This document shows, piece after piece, positions 9,303 through 17,565 of a DNA stretch of 64,000 nt. Each line of letters begins with the position of its first letter. The stretch's first letter is position 1. This DNA comes from Cellvibrio japonicus Ueda107 (GTDB taxonomy: Bacteria; Pseudomonadota; Gammaproteobacteria; Pseudomonadales; Cellvibrionaceae), in the NCBI RefSeq assembly GCF_000019225.1, contig NC_010995.1, positions 1,496,501 through 1,560,500 on the forward strand, read 5' to 3'. A model generated the notes under the pieces. The model worked only from the letters and a program-made list of their open reading frames with translations. It ran no database searches and had not been told where the DNA came from. Position numbers and translations under genes: made by a program.

Positions 9303-10337
9303 TCAATGTCCGTGTATCTGCTGGCTATTGCTGATAATGAATTCCACTCGCCGGTTTTGGGCTCTGCCTTCTTCGGTGGAATTGTCGGCAACAGGTTGAT
9401 CTTCCCCCATGCCAAAGACTTTGATTCGGCTCAGCGATACACCTTTGCTGTTAAGGTATTTGGCAACTACATTGGCCCGTGTTTGCGAGAGGCGTTGGTT
9501 GTATTCTTCAGAGCCTTTTGAATCTGTGTGCCCAATAACATTGACGTAAAGAGAAGGGTCTTCAAGCAACACATCAATGACAGGTTGAATGGCTGCCGTA
9601 TTGCGAATTTCGCTTTTATTAAATTCAAACAGGGCGCCACCCAGGTTTTCATCGATCACAATACGCTGTTCTGTCACCGGCTTTTCAACAGGGGGCGGCG
9701 GTGCTTCGACAGGTTGATAAACAATGACCGGCTCGGGTTTGGCGGGCTTGTGTTTGCGCAGTGGGAAATTCCAGATGAGCGCCAGCCCCAACTTATTGGG
9801 GCTGGCCTTGCCCATGAGGTTATTGCCAATTCTGTCGATATATTGATATTCGATACGTCCCTTCCAGTGCTCGGAGATAATTAATTCGAGGCCTGCTCCC
9901 AATAGGGGACTGACACCGGTATCGCTAAAGGAAACATTCTGGCCTTTGGCCTTCGCATCCCAATAAGCGGCGCCAACTTTTCCGTACAGCGATAAATTTT
10001 GGTAAATGGGATAGGCGTATTTTACGGATATGTCTATCTGGCTGAGATCGCCATCCAGGTGAGCATTCGAATAGGTTGCTGTTGTGTCACCTATGTCATT
10101 AAAAGAGGTTTCAATTGCCCAGCGCGGGTTAATGTCGTAGCCGATAAACAGTCCGTATCCTGTATCGGATTTGTCGCATTTCAGGTGGTTACTGCTACAA
10201 GAGCCCTCATTGTAAGAATAACCGGCCCTGATCCCTACATAGATACTGGTTTCCACTTCCTCCCTGGAGTTTGCGGCAGCGTAATAACTGGTGATTGTGC
10301 TGATAGCGCACAATAAAACGGTAAATAAGCGCTTCAT
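9303..10337 (-). CDS. OmpA-like outer membrane protein (beta-barrel + OmpA C-terminal domain)
   Basis: 344-residue outer membrane protein. Signal peptide about 1-22; an eight-strand OmpA-type barrel (about 28-185) starting ETSIYVGIRAGYSYNEGS; a Pro-rich hinge (EAPPPPVEKP, about 213-222); then an OmpA C-terminal peptidoglycan-binding domain (about 228-340) with GHTDSKGSEEYNQRLSQTRA and a final GRAQNRRVEFII. The Asp and Arg that bind diaminopimelate in this fold are present. GAGG precedes the ATG. The TSP3 lipoprotein follows after 28 bp, which suggests a shared cell-envelope role, perhaps tethering. The domain call is firm; the partnership is inferred from position. Confidence 0.85.
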   Translation of the reverse strand: MKRLFTVLLCAISTITSYYAAANSREEVETSIYVGIRAGYSYNEGSCSSNHLKCDKSDTGYGLFIGYDINPRWAIETSFNDIGDTTATYSNAHLDGDLSQIDISVKYAYPIYQNLSLYGKVGAAYWDAKAKGQNVSFSDTGVSPLLGAGLELIISEHWKGRIEYQYIDRIGNNLMGKASPNKLGLALIWNFPLRKHKPAKPEPVIVYQPVEAPPPPVEKPVTEQRIVIDENLGGALFEFNKSEIRNTAAIQPVIDVLLEDPSLYVNVIGHTDSKGSEEYNQRLSQTRANVVAKYLNSKGVSLSRIKVFGMGEDQPVADNSTEEGRAQNRRVEFIISNSQQIHGH

Positions 10338-10833
10338 AATAAGCCTCTTGGGGGTGAGCAGTGCCCTGGCAATTGAATGCCATTTATAATTCGGGAAATA
10401 AAATACCTACCGGGCTATTGCCGGTTTTTCCACGGTTGGGTTGGCCGTGTTTTTTACGGGTTAACTGGTCGAATTAAGAAGGGAAAGGGTGAGTTTTTTG
10501 GACGATAAAAAAGACGGGTAAATGAGAGGTGTTTTATTCATGGCTTGCTCCATTACAATCCAGATTGCATTAACGCTACATCAGTTACTCTGATGTCCTT
10601 CCAACTTTCTATAACGGTACTGCCTGAGTAAAAGGCTAGTTAATAATCAATTTGCCGCAAGCGCTTTTATATAATGAGTTTGGATAAGAAAAATAATAAA
10701 GACAAGGGAATGATTGGTTGAGTGGTTTTTTTGATGAGTTGTGTGTCAATGGTGTCATTTCTTTTTTTTTATAAAGAAACATCCCTGTTTTATCGTGGTA
10801 AAAAAATTATTTTTACGGATTTTTTTAGTGGTA
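10338..10833. other. AT-rich intergenic region, 496 bp
   Basis: Lies between the metalloprotease stop and the OmpA-like start, both on the minus strand, so it should hold a terminator for the first and a promoter for the second. A TATAAA lies about 45 bp before the OmpA ATG on the minus strand but I see no matching -35. An ACCGG/CCGGT hairpin (10411-10427) is followed by T5 on the plus strand only. Several poly-T/poly-A runs. No gene seen. Confidence 0.4.
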
Positions 10834-11940
10834 TTAGGCGTCCTTATGGCGCATGGGTTTATATAAAACAATAAACAAGCCCGATAATAATAAAAGCATA
10901 AGGTGAATGCTGCCCCCACCACCTCCGCCTCCATTGCTGGTACCTGTTGTGTTATCCGGTTTGGTATTAACGATAATGCTACTGCTACTGCTACTGCTAC
11001 TGCTACTGCTACTGCTACTGCTATGGGTCGGTGTAGGCATATCTACCGGAGTGGTGTTTGATGTGCTGCTGGAAACCGAAAGGCTGGATGACACACTGGA
11101 CTCGGAACTGCTGGACAGCGAGCTGGATGAGTCTGTGTCATGGATATAATAATTAGCGATCTGTGGCGCTGTGATATTGAGTGTGTAGGCAGAGTCGGCA
11201 CCATTAACGAGGTCGTCGCGCGAAACGCCGCAGGGTAGGCCCTTGCAGAGCAAGTCGGGGTTGGAGAATTTGTACACTTTTCCGGTCCAGTAATCGACGT
11301 TGAAAGTGCTTTGATACGCCATGATGGTAGCAAAAACATTTTGTTCGCCATGCCCCAGGGCATAACTGAATGTGCCGCCTTCTCCATCCTGCTTACGTGA
11401 GTGGCGCAACCCCATGTTATGGCCCAGCTCGTGTGCGGTAGAAAAATCACCGCAGGTATTAATAGGAATATGCGAGTACATATAATCCTTATTGTTAACC
11501 GGGGAGAAATCACCCTCTGAACCCATGCCTCCGACCCAGGCCTGGCCACAGCTGCCATGGCTGTTTTTGAAGGGACGATAGAAGATCACCATATCGGCTT
11601 TGAGCGATTGGCGCACAGCTTCTATGTTTTTAAATGCGTCGACACGGGCGAAGGTAATATCCTGCAATGCAGTTTGGCCATCATTGTCATCGGTGTAATC
11701 CACCATCAATGTTCCGGCCAGCCGGATTTCAAGGTCGACCTCGCTGTCGCTATAGATTTGGTTGGTGAATTGGAACAGCTGGTTGATTTTGGATTCGGTC
11801 GCATCTCCATAAATATCTCCGACACCCTGGGTATACACCACCAGCACATCAATGATGTTTGATGCCGCTGATGAAACCGGGCTGAAGAAAAATAACAGCG
11901 TGCTGAGCAACAGATTGAGTGTGTTCAACAAAGTACGCAT
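10834..11940 (-). CDS. Secreted M12-like zinc metalloprotease with Ser linker and GlyGly-CTERM tail
   Basis: 368-residue exported protease. Signal peptide about 1-26; reprolysin-like catalytic domain (about 28-270) with zinc motif HELGHNMGLRH and a met-turn-like IMAY; Cys residues typical of the fold. Then a Ser/Thr linker (about 275-330) and a C-terminal tail: Gly run, hydrophobic LLLLSGLFIVL helix and basic end KPMRHKDA. That layout is the GlyGly-CTERM signal, known to be cleaved by rhombosortase and found on type II secretion substrates. So the enzyme is probably secreted by T2SS and processed at the tail or held at the surface. Target proteins unknown. It has a long leader (see 11941-12373). 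Confidence 0.85.
   Translation of the reverse strand: MRTLLNTLNLLLSTLLFFFSPVSSAASNIIDVLVVYTQGVGDIYGDATESKINQLFQFTNQIYSDSEVDLEIRLAGTLMVDYTDDNDGQTALQDITFARVDAFKNIEAVRQSLKADMVIFYRPFKNSHGSCGQAWVGGMGSEGDFSPVNNKDYMYSHIPINTCGDFSTAHELGHNMGLRHSRKQDGEGGTFSYALGHGEQNVFATIMAYQSTFNVDYWTGKVYKFSNPDLLCKGLPCGVSRDDLVNGADSAYTLNITAPQIANYYIHDTDSSSSLSSSSESSVSSSLSVSSSTSNTTPVDMPTPTHSSSSSSSSSSSSSSSIIVNTKPDNTTGTSNGGGGGGGSIHLMLLLLSGLFIVLYKPMRHKDA
10978..11022 (-). repeat. Hexanucleotide microsatellite coding poly-Ser
   Basis: 7.5 perfect copies of a 6-bp unit (ACTGCT on plus, AGCAGT on minus) coding Ser-Ser within the linker of the metalloprotease. Six-bp slippage keeps the frame, so copy changes would only alter linker length. 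Confidence 0.85.
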
Positions 11941-12344
11941 AGATGGTTTCTCTCATAAATTTTCCATCCCTGTCGTGTTAATGCAGCAGTGCTGCGGTTC
12001 AGGTCGATGCCGGGTACTGCTGGCGATTTTTTCGGGCAACAAAAATCCCCCGCCGGGATCTGTGTCTCGGAAAAAAATGGGCGGGAGTGATTACCGGAGA
12101 ATCAAGCGATGGCAGTGCGTCCGGCATTTGCAGGGCACAGCGATACACTCAGGAGTCCTTAGGATTCCCGGGGCTTTCAAAGGGATGAAATCAGCAGCAA
12201 GAGCCTTTTGTGTGAGTGCCTTGTTTCAGGCATCCTTTTCTGGAGAGCAATTCAGTAACGCCAGGTATGTCGTCGGATGTATCACTGCAACATAACAGGA
12301 TAAATCTGGCTTCATCTCTCATGGTGTTCCCTAAAGCTAAAATC
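11941..12344 (-). promoter_or_regulatory. Long structured 5' leader of the metalloprotease gene
   Basis: About 400 nt between a good promoter (12345-12373) and the protease ATG, on the minus strand. It holds no convincing ORF but several inverted repeats, for example GGATG/CATCC enclosing 12185-12234, a GTGC/GCAC hairpin at about 12114-12137 and GAGTG/CACTC enclosing it, and a terminator-like hairpin at 12041-12060. The layout is that of a riboswitch or attenuator. I checked it by eye against the c-di-GMP-I, cobalamin and TPP consensus and could not match any, so the class is unknown. An unannotated sRNA is the alternative. Confidence 0.4.
12041..12060 (-). terminator. Terminator-like hairpin inside the protease leader
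   Basis: On the minus strand ATCCC-GGCGG-GGGAT followed by five T: a short GC-rich stem with U-run about 100 nt before the protease start codon. Stem is only 5-6 bp, so strength is moderate. As it lies downstream of the promoter and upstream of the gene, it would act as an attenuator. Confidence 0.4.
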
Positions 12345-12373
12345 ATTCTAGATGATTAATGTGCCATCGGCAA
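12345..12373 (-). promoter_or_regulatory. Sigma-70 promoter of the metalloprotease leader
   Basis: Minus-strand TTGCCG (12368-12373), 17-bp spacer, TAGAAT (12345-12350). Both hexamers match 4-5 of 6 consensus bases with ideal spacing. Transcription would start near 12338, giving a leader of about 400 nt. Confidence 0.55.
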
Positions 12374-12661
12374 TGAGTAAAAATACTCTTAAGTTATTGT
12401 AAAGGTTGGTTTTTCTCTTATTCCATTTTTTATTTTTTGGCGTGCGTTTCGTTTGCGAAGTGTTATTTTTTATAGCGTATTGTTCATTACATAAAAGTAT
12501 TAATAATTATTTTGTAATAAAAATGGTTATATTGTCTTTCGGTAATAGCGTCCAAACAGCGATTGCGCTTATTCCCGAAGATAATTGCGTAGCGCTAAGC
12601 CATGTCATTTATATGTGTATGGATACTGCGCAGGCGATGATGGAGATTGCCCGGATATGCT

Positions 12662-12979
12662 TCAGCGGGTCCTTACCAATAGTGGCCCAAGCAGTGTCAG
12701 TGCAAGCGCCAGGCGCGGTGCATATACCAATAACAAAGCCAGGATAAACACGCTGGCACTGAGCAACCCACAAAACCATACCAGGCCGTTACCAGGCCCC
12801 TTTAAATAAATACACAGGATTGCGCTGGTGCAAAGCAGTAGCCAACCAACAAGGCGCAACCATTGTTGCTGGCGTTTGCTGGAGGGCTGCTGTGGCCAGA
12901 GTTGCTGCCAATGGCGCGGCATAGCGACACAGAGCAGGGTAAACGCGCAATAGGTGAGAAACAGGGTGATCAGCATCAA
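12662..12979 (-). CDS. DUF3325 family inner membrane protein
   Basis: 105-residue hydrophobic protein with about three transmembrane helices (about 1-20, 41-60, 68-100). It matches the DUF3325 proteins found as the last gene of iron-siderophore cassettes in pseudomonads. Its ATG overlaps the stop of the PepSY gene upstream (ATGA, 12976-12979), so it is translationally coupled. Biochemical role unknown; it likely assists the PepSY membrane protein. Confidence 0.75.
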   Translation of the reverse strand: MMLITLFLTYCAFTLLCVAMPRHWQQLWPQQPSSKRQQQWLRLVGWLLLCTSAILCIYLKGPGNGLVWFCGLLSASVFILALLLVYAPRLALALTLLGPLLVRTR

Positions 12980-14601
12980 TGGGCAGCCTCGGTAATATTG
13001 GCTTTTATAGAGGGAGCGGCCGGTAGTGGCTGTGGTGTTTTTTCTTTAAAACGCAACGCCGCGGCGGCAAAGGCCAGGGCCGTTAGCAGGAAAGCGCCAT
13101 CAAACGCAGCAAACAACCAGTCTCCCTGGGCCAGACTGTATGCCAGGTGTTTATCGGTAGTGAGTGCATTGACGAGTGGCAACAGCGCCCAGGCAGCCGC
13201 CGTAAACCACAGCAGCTCGCGCCAGCAGCGCTTAATTCGCACGAAAAAATCACTGCGCTGTAACTTGCCCCGCACCAGTGGGTAGAGCAGGGCACATCCC
13301 AGGGTGATAAACATGGTGTGTACTTCCCAGGTACTGCGCGTTGCCATCTCCACAGGCAGCAGGCGATTGGCCCAGAAGTAGGCGGCGATTGCCAGTGGCA
13401 AACCCACAATCATGCCGGGATTCAAGCATTCCACCAGGCGGTGGCCCAGTTCTGGTGTCGCAAGGCGCAACTGTTGCGGGCGACGCTTGCTGGTCCAGAG
13501 TACCAGCCCTGTGGCAATCATGGCTGTTCCCAGCAAGCCGGAGAAAAAATACAGCCAGCGCAGGCCAATGGAGGCAAACAGCCCTTCATGCAGGCCGAGC
13601 AGGGCATCGCGTACAACCAGGGGAGCTGACGCCGGGTCGCTTGCGTCGCTGCTCAGCAATTCACCGGTCACACCGGAGAACACCAAGTCTTCGCCCGAGC
13701 GGGAAATCGACGTGTTTTGCCGCGCGATAATGACGCGTGCATTGGCATCGCCGGGGTTGCGTATATCGATATAGCGGACTTCCTGTTCCCCTCCCCAGCG
13801 CTCAGCGGCTATGGCCAGCATATCGGTGAGGGGTTTCAGCGGGGCCGCCTGGCTGGCGGGCTCTGCAACCAGGGCGCGGTTGGGAAAGGCCTCACTGAAA
13901 AAAGTATTGCGGGCGTTATTGTCGGTGCCATAGCTGCTGGCAATGATCAACGGCATATAGGTCACGACAAAAAATACCAGGCCACTGTAGGTAATCATCA
14001 GGTGGAAAGGCAGGGCGACCACACTGAGCAGGTTGTGCATATCCAGCCAGGAGCGCGGGCCTTTTTGCGGGCGGAAAGTGAAAAAATCCTTAAAGATTTT
14101 CTTGTGGATAATCACACCGGTCACTATGGCGACCAGCATAAACATACTGCAAATCCCCACAATCCAGTAGGCCACACCGGTTGGCAGATAATGCAATGCA
14201 TAGTGCATGCGATATAGCGTTTGGCCACCGCCGGTCGAGCGGGTTTGCAGCTCTTCACCGGTACTGGAGTCCAGCAATTGGTTGCCAGTGACACCGCGTT
14301 TGCCTTCCTCCCCTGGCAGTTCCCAGAAGATGCGCAGGTTAGGCGCATCGCGGTTGGTGGCAGGGTTGATAAACCAGCGTTTGGCGCCGGGTGCCTGTTC
14401 TTCCAGGTGCGCTTGGGCAAGGTTCAGGCTTTGGCTGACAGAAGCGGTATCGCGGGGAAGTTCGGGTTTCATCCAGCGGTCAATTTCGGTATCGAAGTAA
14501 CCCAGGGTTCCGGTGAGGAAAACAAAGAAGAGAATCCAGCCGACAACCAGGCCGCCCCAGGTATGAACCCATGCCATGGATTGGCGAAATCCGCTTTTCA
14601 T
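12976..14601 (-). CDS. PepSY-associated TM protein, putative siderophore-iron reductase
   Basis: 541-residue inner membrane protein with a first TM helix (about 15-35), a large periplasmic PepSY-type region, TM helices near 140-165 and 190-215, a second periplasmic region, then several helices at the C-terminus. Conserved His residues in and near helices (HTWGG at about 13, YALHYLP, DMHNLLS, HLMITYSG) could bind haem. The family is iron-regulated and thought to reduce ferric siderophores in the periplasm. It overlaps its neighbours on both sides by 4 bp (ATGA at 14598-14601 and 12976-12979). Confidence 0.8.
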   Translation of the reverse strand: MKSGFRQSMAWVHTWGGLVVGWILFFVFLTGTLGYFDTEIDRWMKPELPRDTASVSQSLNLAQAHLEEQAPGAKRWFINPATNRDAPNLRIFWELPGEEGKRGVTGNQLLDSSTGEELQTRSTGGGQTLYRMHYALHYLPTGVAYWIVGICSMFMLVAIVTGVIIHKKIFKDFFTFRPQKGPRSWLDMHNLLSVVALPFHLMITYSGLVFFVVTYMPLIIASSYGTDNNARNTFFSEAFPNRALVAEPASQAAPLKPLTDMLAIAAERWGGEQEVRYIDIRNPGDANARVIIARQNTSISRSGEDLVFSGVTGELLSSDASDPASAPLVVRDALLGLHEGLFASIGLRWLYFFSGLLGTAMIATGLVLWTSKRRPQQLRLATPELGHRLVECLNPGMIVGLPLAIAAYFWANRLLPVEMATRSTWEVHTMFITLGCALLYPLVRGKLQRSDFFVRIKRCWRELLWFTAAAWALLPLVNALTTDKHLAYSLAQGDWLFAAFDGAFLLTALAFAAAALRFKEKTPQPLPAAPSIKANITEAAH

Positions 14602-14918
14602 GGTTTTACTCCGCTGATTGACAGTATCCAGACCACTAAGCCCAATGCCAGGGTGGGGATTATCAGCCCCAGACAGGCTTTGCGTGTGGAGCGCACCGAA
14701 AATACCCAGAGGATGGCACCCAGGTAGATTGCAAAACTGAGCAGCAGGCTGGTAACCACGACTTCAGCCCTGGGTATAGGCAGGATCTGCGTCAATAGAA
14801 TGCCGGCCAGGTTGGCAAAGGCATAGCCAACCAGAATGGCGACCAGGAGGCGCAGGGTAACTTGCCAGCGGTAGCGGGCATCGGGAGACAGGGTTTTTAT
14901 CGCTTGCAGGGCTTTCAT
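14598..14918 (-). CDS. DUF3649 family inner membrane protein
   Basis: 106-residue protein with three predicted TM helices (about 23-45, 52-75, 83-103). It fits DUF3649, the usual first gene of the DUF3649-PepSY-DUF3325 cassette next to TonB-dependent siderophore receptors. Stop overlaps the PepSY ATG. A 12+12-bp palindrome lies about 53 bp before the start and may be its operator. Function unknown beyond the iron context. Confidence 0.75.
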   Translation of the reverse strand: MKALQAIKTLSPDARYRWQVTLRLLVAILVGYAFANLAGILLTQILPIPRAEVVVTSLLLSFAIYLGAILWVFSVRSTRKACLGLIIPTLALGLVVWILSISGVKP

Positions 14919-14970
14919 GGCTTGATAGTGCAGAAAGTGTTATGGATAAGTGGGGAGCCATTTTATATGA

Positions 14971-14996
14971 AATTCAATATCAAATGATATTGAATT
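14971..14996. promoter_or_regulatory. Perfect 12+12-bp palindrome upstream of DUF3649 gene
   Basis: Arms AATTCAATATCA and TGATATTGAATT separated by AA. It lies in front of the DUF3649-PepSY-DUF3325 cassette and downstream of the receptor gene. AT content and position suggest a repressor operator; it only partly resembles the Fur consensus, unlike the boxes at 17364 and 19414. On the minus strand TATAAA follows directly (14963-14968), a possible -10. Confidence 0.45.
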
Positions 14997-15094
14997 TTAT
15001 TTGTATTTTGGGGCGTAATGGCGCTGTCCATATCGCCGCGACATACCAGGATGATTGCACAAGGCCCACTGTATCGTGGGCCGGTGCCTGAGGA

Positions 15095-17344
15095 TTAAAA
15101 ACGTGTGCGCAAGGTGAGTTTTATATTGCGTGGCTCACCCCAGAAAATACCGTTATAAAAACCGACATTGGTGTAATACTTTTCATCAAACAGGTTATCA
15201 ACGTTCAAGTTGGCACTGAGGTAATCGTTAAATTGGTAAGTGGCAAAAATATCGGCAAGGTAGTAGGCGTCTTGTGTAATAACACCATCGCCTATCGAAT
15301 TGACAGGGGCGCCACCCCATTTGTTGGATATATCGCTTTGCCAACGGACCTTGCCCCCCAGTGTTACTTTTTCTGCACCTTGCCAGAGGCTGGCAGGGAG
15401 TGTGTAACTGCTGTGCAGCTTGAGCTGGTGTTGGGGGATATTGGTTAATTCGCTGGAAATCGCGGAGCTAATGCTGTTGACATAGGTGTAGCCAAGCGAG
15501 ATGTTCCAGGTGTCGTTTACCAGGCCGATAGCCTCTATTTCAAAGCCTTCGATCTTGAGTCCCTGGCCGCTGGCCACATAGGCGGTAAGCACTTTGAAAT
15601 CCTGTGGGTCGGCGCCGTTATTGATCGCGTCTTTCACCGCATTGTTGTATTCCACATCGAGCACGGCCAGATCATCTTTTTCCGACCAGAAAGCAGCGGC
15701 TGTTGTTAATAGCTTGCCGTTATTCCAATCGCTCTTGATTCCCAGCTCATAACTGATGCCGCTTTCCGGATCCAGGTAGTTATCCTGTCTGTCCTTGCGA
15801 CTCGATGGCTGGAACATATCCGTGTAACTGGCGTAGGCAGTAAAGCGCTCGTTGATGTCGTAGAGTAACCCAACGTAGGGTGTCACTTCATCCAGGCTGC
15901 GCGGATCAGCGGTTTGGGTTTTGGGCGTTGTTGCTGTCCAGCTTTGCGAGTCGTAATCATAGGCGCTCAAGCGTGCACCGATAATAAGTTGCAAGGGGTC
16001 TGCCAGGCTAAAACGTGCGGTGGTGTATGCACCATAGATATCAGTGGTGTTGTCGCTGCCACTGCCGTTTTTGGCGTAGGTTGGTTTTGGCAGATTGCCT
16101 TTCCAATGGCGGTAATCAGCAATTTGTGCAGAGTATTGCAGGTTGGTATCAACATTGTCGCTGGTATTTTCCGAGGTAAAGCCGCTGTAGCCGACAATCA
16201 ATTCGTGTGTGCGTCCGAACAGCTCAAAAGGGCCAGTGGCATAGAGGTCGAGGTTAAATTTCTCATTGGTACTGTAGGGCCAAATGCCAGTCCAGATGGA
16301 CATACCGGTACCGGTTTCCGGATCGGGAAAGCCGCTGCCGCCGTAGGCTGCCATCCAGTCGGATTTGGACGTGGATTGTGAGACCACGGCTTTGGCCAGC
16401 CATTCGTTCGCAAAGGTGTGCTGTACCTCGGCGAACAGGCTCAGGTCATTATTTTTAATACTGCTCCAGTCGGTCGTTAAACTGAAACTGCGCGGTAAAT
16501 TGGCCAGGCTGCCATCTTTGTTCCAATAGGGCACTGCACCCCAGGTGGAGCCTGTAGGTGCATTTTTCTGGTATTGAACCCCGACACTGACCAAGGTGTT
16601 TGGTGTGAAGTCTGCCTCCATCATTGCCATGGCGGCGGTGGAGTCCTCGTGATAAAAATCCATGTAGGAATCTTCTTCGGTTCGCGCTGCCATGACACGG
16701 CCACGAACGTGGCCACTCTCACTCATGGGGGCAGAAATATCAGCTTCCAGGCGTCGGTGATCCCAACTGCCCGCCGTTATGGCAAACGTTGAACGGAATT
16801 CCTGGGTGGGACGTTTACGCACCATATTGATGGTGGCTGACGGGTTGCCAGTGGAACCCATTAAGCCGGTGGCGCCTTTAATCGTTTCAATGCGGTCAAA
16901 AAAGAAGTTGTCGAAGCGAGGGCTGTTATCGCCGACCGGCAGGCCGTCAATCTGGCGGCTGGTAATGGCAAAGCCGCGCGCATAGTAACTGGAGCGCTCG
17001 CTGTCGAGTTTGGTGGTGTACACGCCGGGTGTAGCGGCGAGGATGTCATCAAGGCTGATTAATCCCTGTTGTTCCATTTGCTGGCGGGTAACCACGCTAA
17101 CGGATTGGGGTGTTTCTTTCAGGCTCAGGTTCAACTTGGAGGCACTGCGTGATTTCTTGGCGGCGTAGGAGTTGGTGTTTTCGGTAGCATCATCTTCGGT
17201 ATCGGCGGTTACTTTTACCGTTTTGAGGGTTACCGCTTTTGTGGCGGCGGTGGTGGAATCGGCGGCAAGTGCCGGATTGACAGTGAATGATCCACCGCTG
17301 ATAGCGAGTAGAACAGCTAGGTATAGATTGTTGCGTGCGCCCAT
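15095..17344 (-). CDS. TonB-dependent siderophore receptor
   Basis: Outer membrane ferric-siderophore receptor, 749 residues from the ATG at 17344, chosen because TGGGG lies 7 nt upstream and a normal signal peptide (MGARNN...NPALA) follows; an ATG at 17404 would place the Fur box inside the gene. Plug domain about 60-190 (ETPQSVSVVTRQQMEQQGL, a TonB-siderophore subfamily motif, and RPTQEF), then a 22-strand barrel ending in ...TLRTRF with terminal Phe. Siderophore specificity is not readable. The inner membrane iron cassette follows 176 bp later. Confidence 0.88.
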   Translation of the reverse strand: MGARNNLYLAVLLAISGGSFTVNPALAADSTTAATKAVTLKTVKVTADTEDDATENTNSYAAKKSRSASKLNLSLKETPQSVSVVTRQQMEQQGLISLDDILAATPGVYTTKLDSERSSYYARGFAITSRQIDGLPVGDNSPRFDNFFFDRIETIKGATGLMGSTGNPSATINMVRKRPTQEFRSTFAITAGSWDHRRLEADISAPMSESGHVRGRVMAARTEEDSYMDFYHEDSTAAMAMMEADFTPNTLVSVGVQYQKNAPTGSTWGAVPYWNKDGSLANLPRSFSLTTDWSSIKNNDLSLFAEVQHTFANEWLAKAVVSQSTSKSDWMAAYGGSGFPDPETGTGMSIWTGIWPYSTNEKFNLDLYATGPFELFGRTHELIVGYSGFTSENTSDNVDTNLQYSAQIADYRHWKGNLPKPTYAKNGSGSDNTTDIYGAYTTARFSLADPLQLIIGARLSAYDYDSQSWTATTPKTQTADPRSLDEVTPYVGLLYDINERFTAYASYTDMFQPSSRKDRQDNYLDPESGISYELGIKSDWNNGKLLTTAAAFWSEKDDLAVLDVEYNNAVKDAINNGADPQDFKVLTAYVASGQGLKIEGFEIEAIGLVNDTWNISLGYTYVNSISSAISSELTNIPQHQLKLHSSYTLPASLWQGAEKVTLGGKVRWQSDISNKWGGAPVNSIGDGVITQDAYYLADIFATYQFNDYLSANLNVDNLFDEKYYTNVGFYNGIFWGEPRNIKLTLRTRF

Positions 17345-17363
17345 TTGAAAACCCCAATTAGGT

Positions 17364-17382
17364 GATAATGATTCGTATTTGT
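17364..17382 (-). promoter_or_regulatory. Fur-box-like site before the siderophore receptor
   Basis: GATAATGATTCGTATTTG on the plus strand: the left half matches the Fur consensus GATAATGAT exactly, the right half is degenerate. It lies about 20 bp upstream of the receptor start codon, in promoter position. Confidence 0.65.
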
Positions 17383-17518
17383 GTTTTGGCGCGCACTCTA
17401 ACAAGAATCATCGGCTCGGGAAAGGGGGTGGTGGTATTTTGGGTGACAACTCGCGGTTGGGTTGGATAAGCCCAGGTGCCTGCGGTTCCTGGGGGAATGG
17501 ATCAGGTAAGGCGGAAAG

Positions 17519-17541
17519 AAAAAAGGGAGCACTAAGCTCCC
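17519..17541 (-). terminator. Rho-independent terminator of tonB-exbB-exbD
   Basis: On the minus strand GGGAGC-TTAGT-GCTCCC followed by six T, 25 bp after the exbD stop. Confidence 0.8.
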
Positions 17542-17565
17542 CTGTTATTATCGCGAACGATTTAT

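Noticed and set aside
12001..12240. c-di-GMP-I (GEMM) riboswitch in the protease leader
   Set aside because: A GGACGCA segment is present on the minus strand, but the paired conserved blocks and tetraloop-receptor layout are missing; kept as an unclassified leader.
11852..12295. 147-codon plus-strand frame over the protease start and leader
   Set aside because: Overlaps the protease signal peptide on the opposite strand and the structured leader; no family features.
12406..12747. 113-codon plus-strand frame between the protease leader and the iron cassette
   Set aside because: Part overlaps the DUF3325 gene on the other strand, composition is that of AT-rich non-coding DNA, and there is no ribosome site or recognisable domain.
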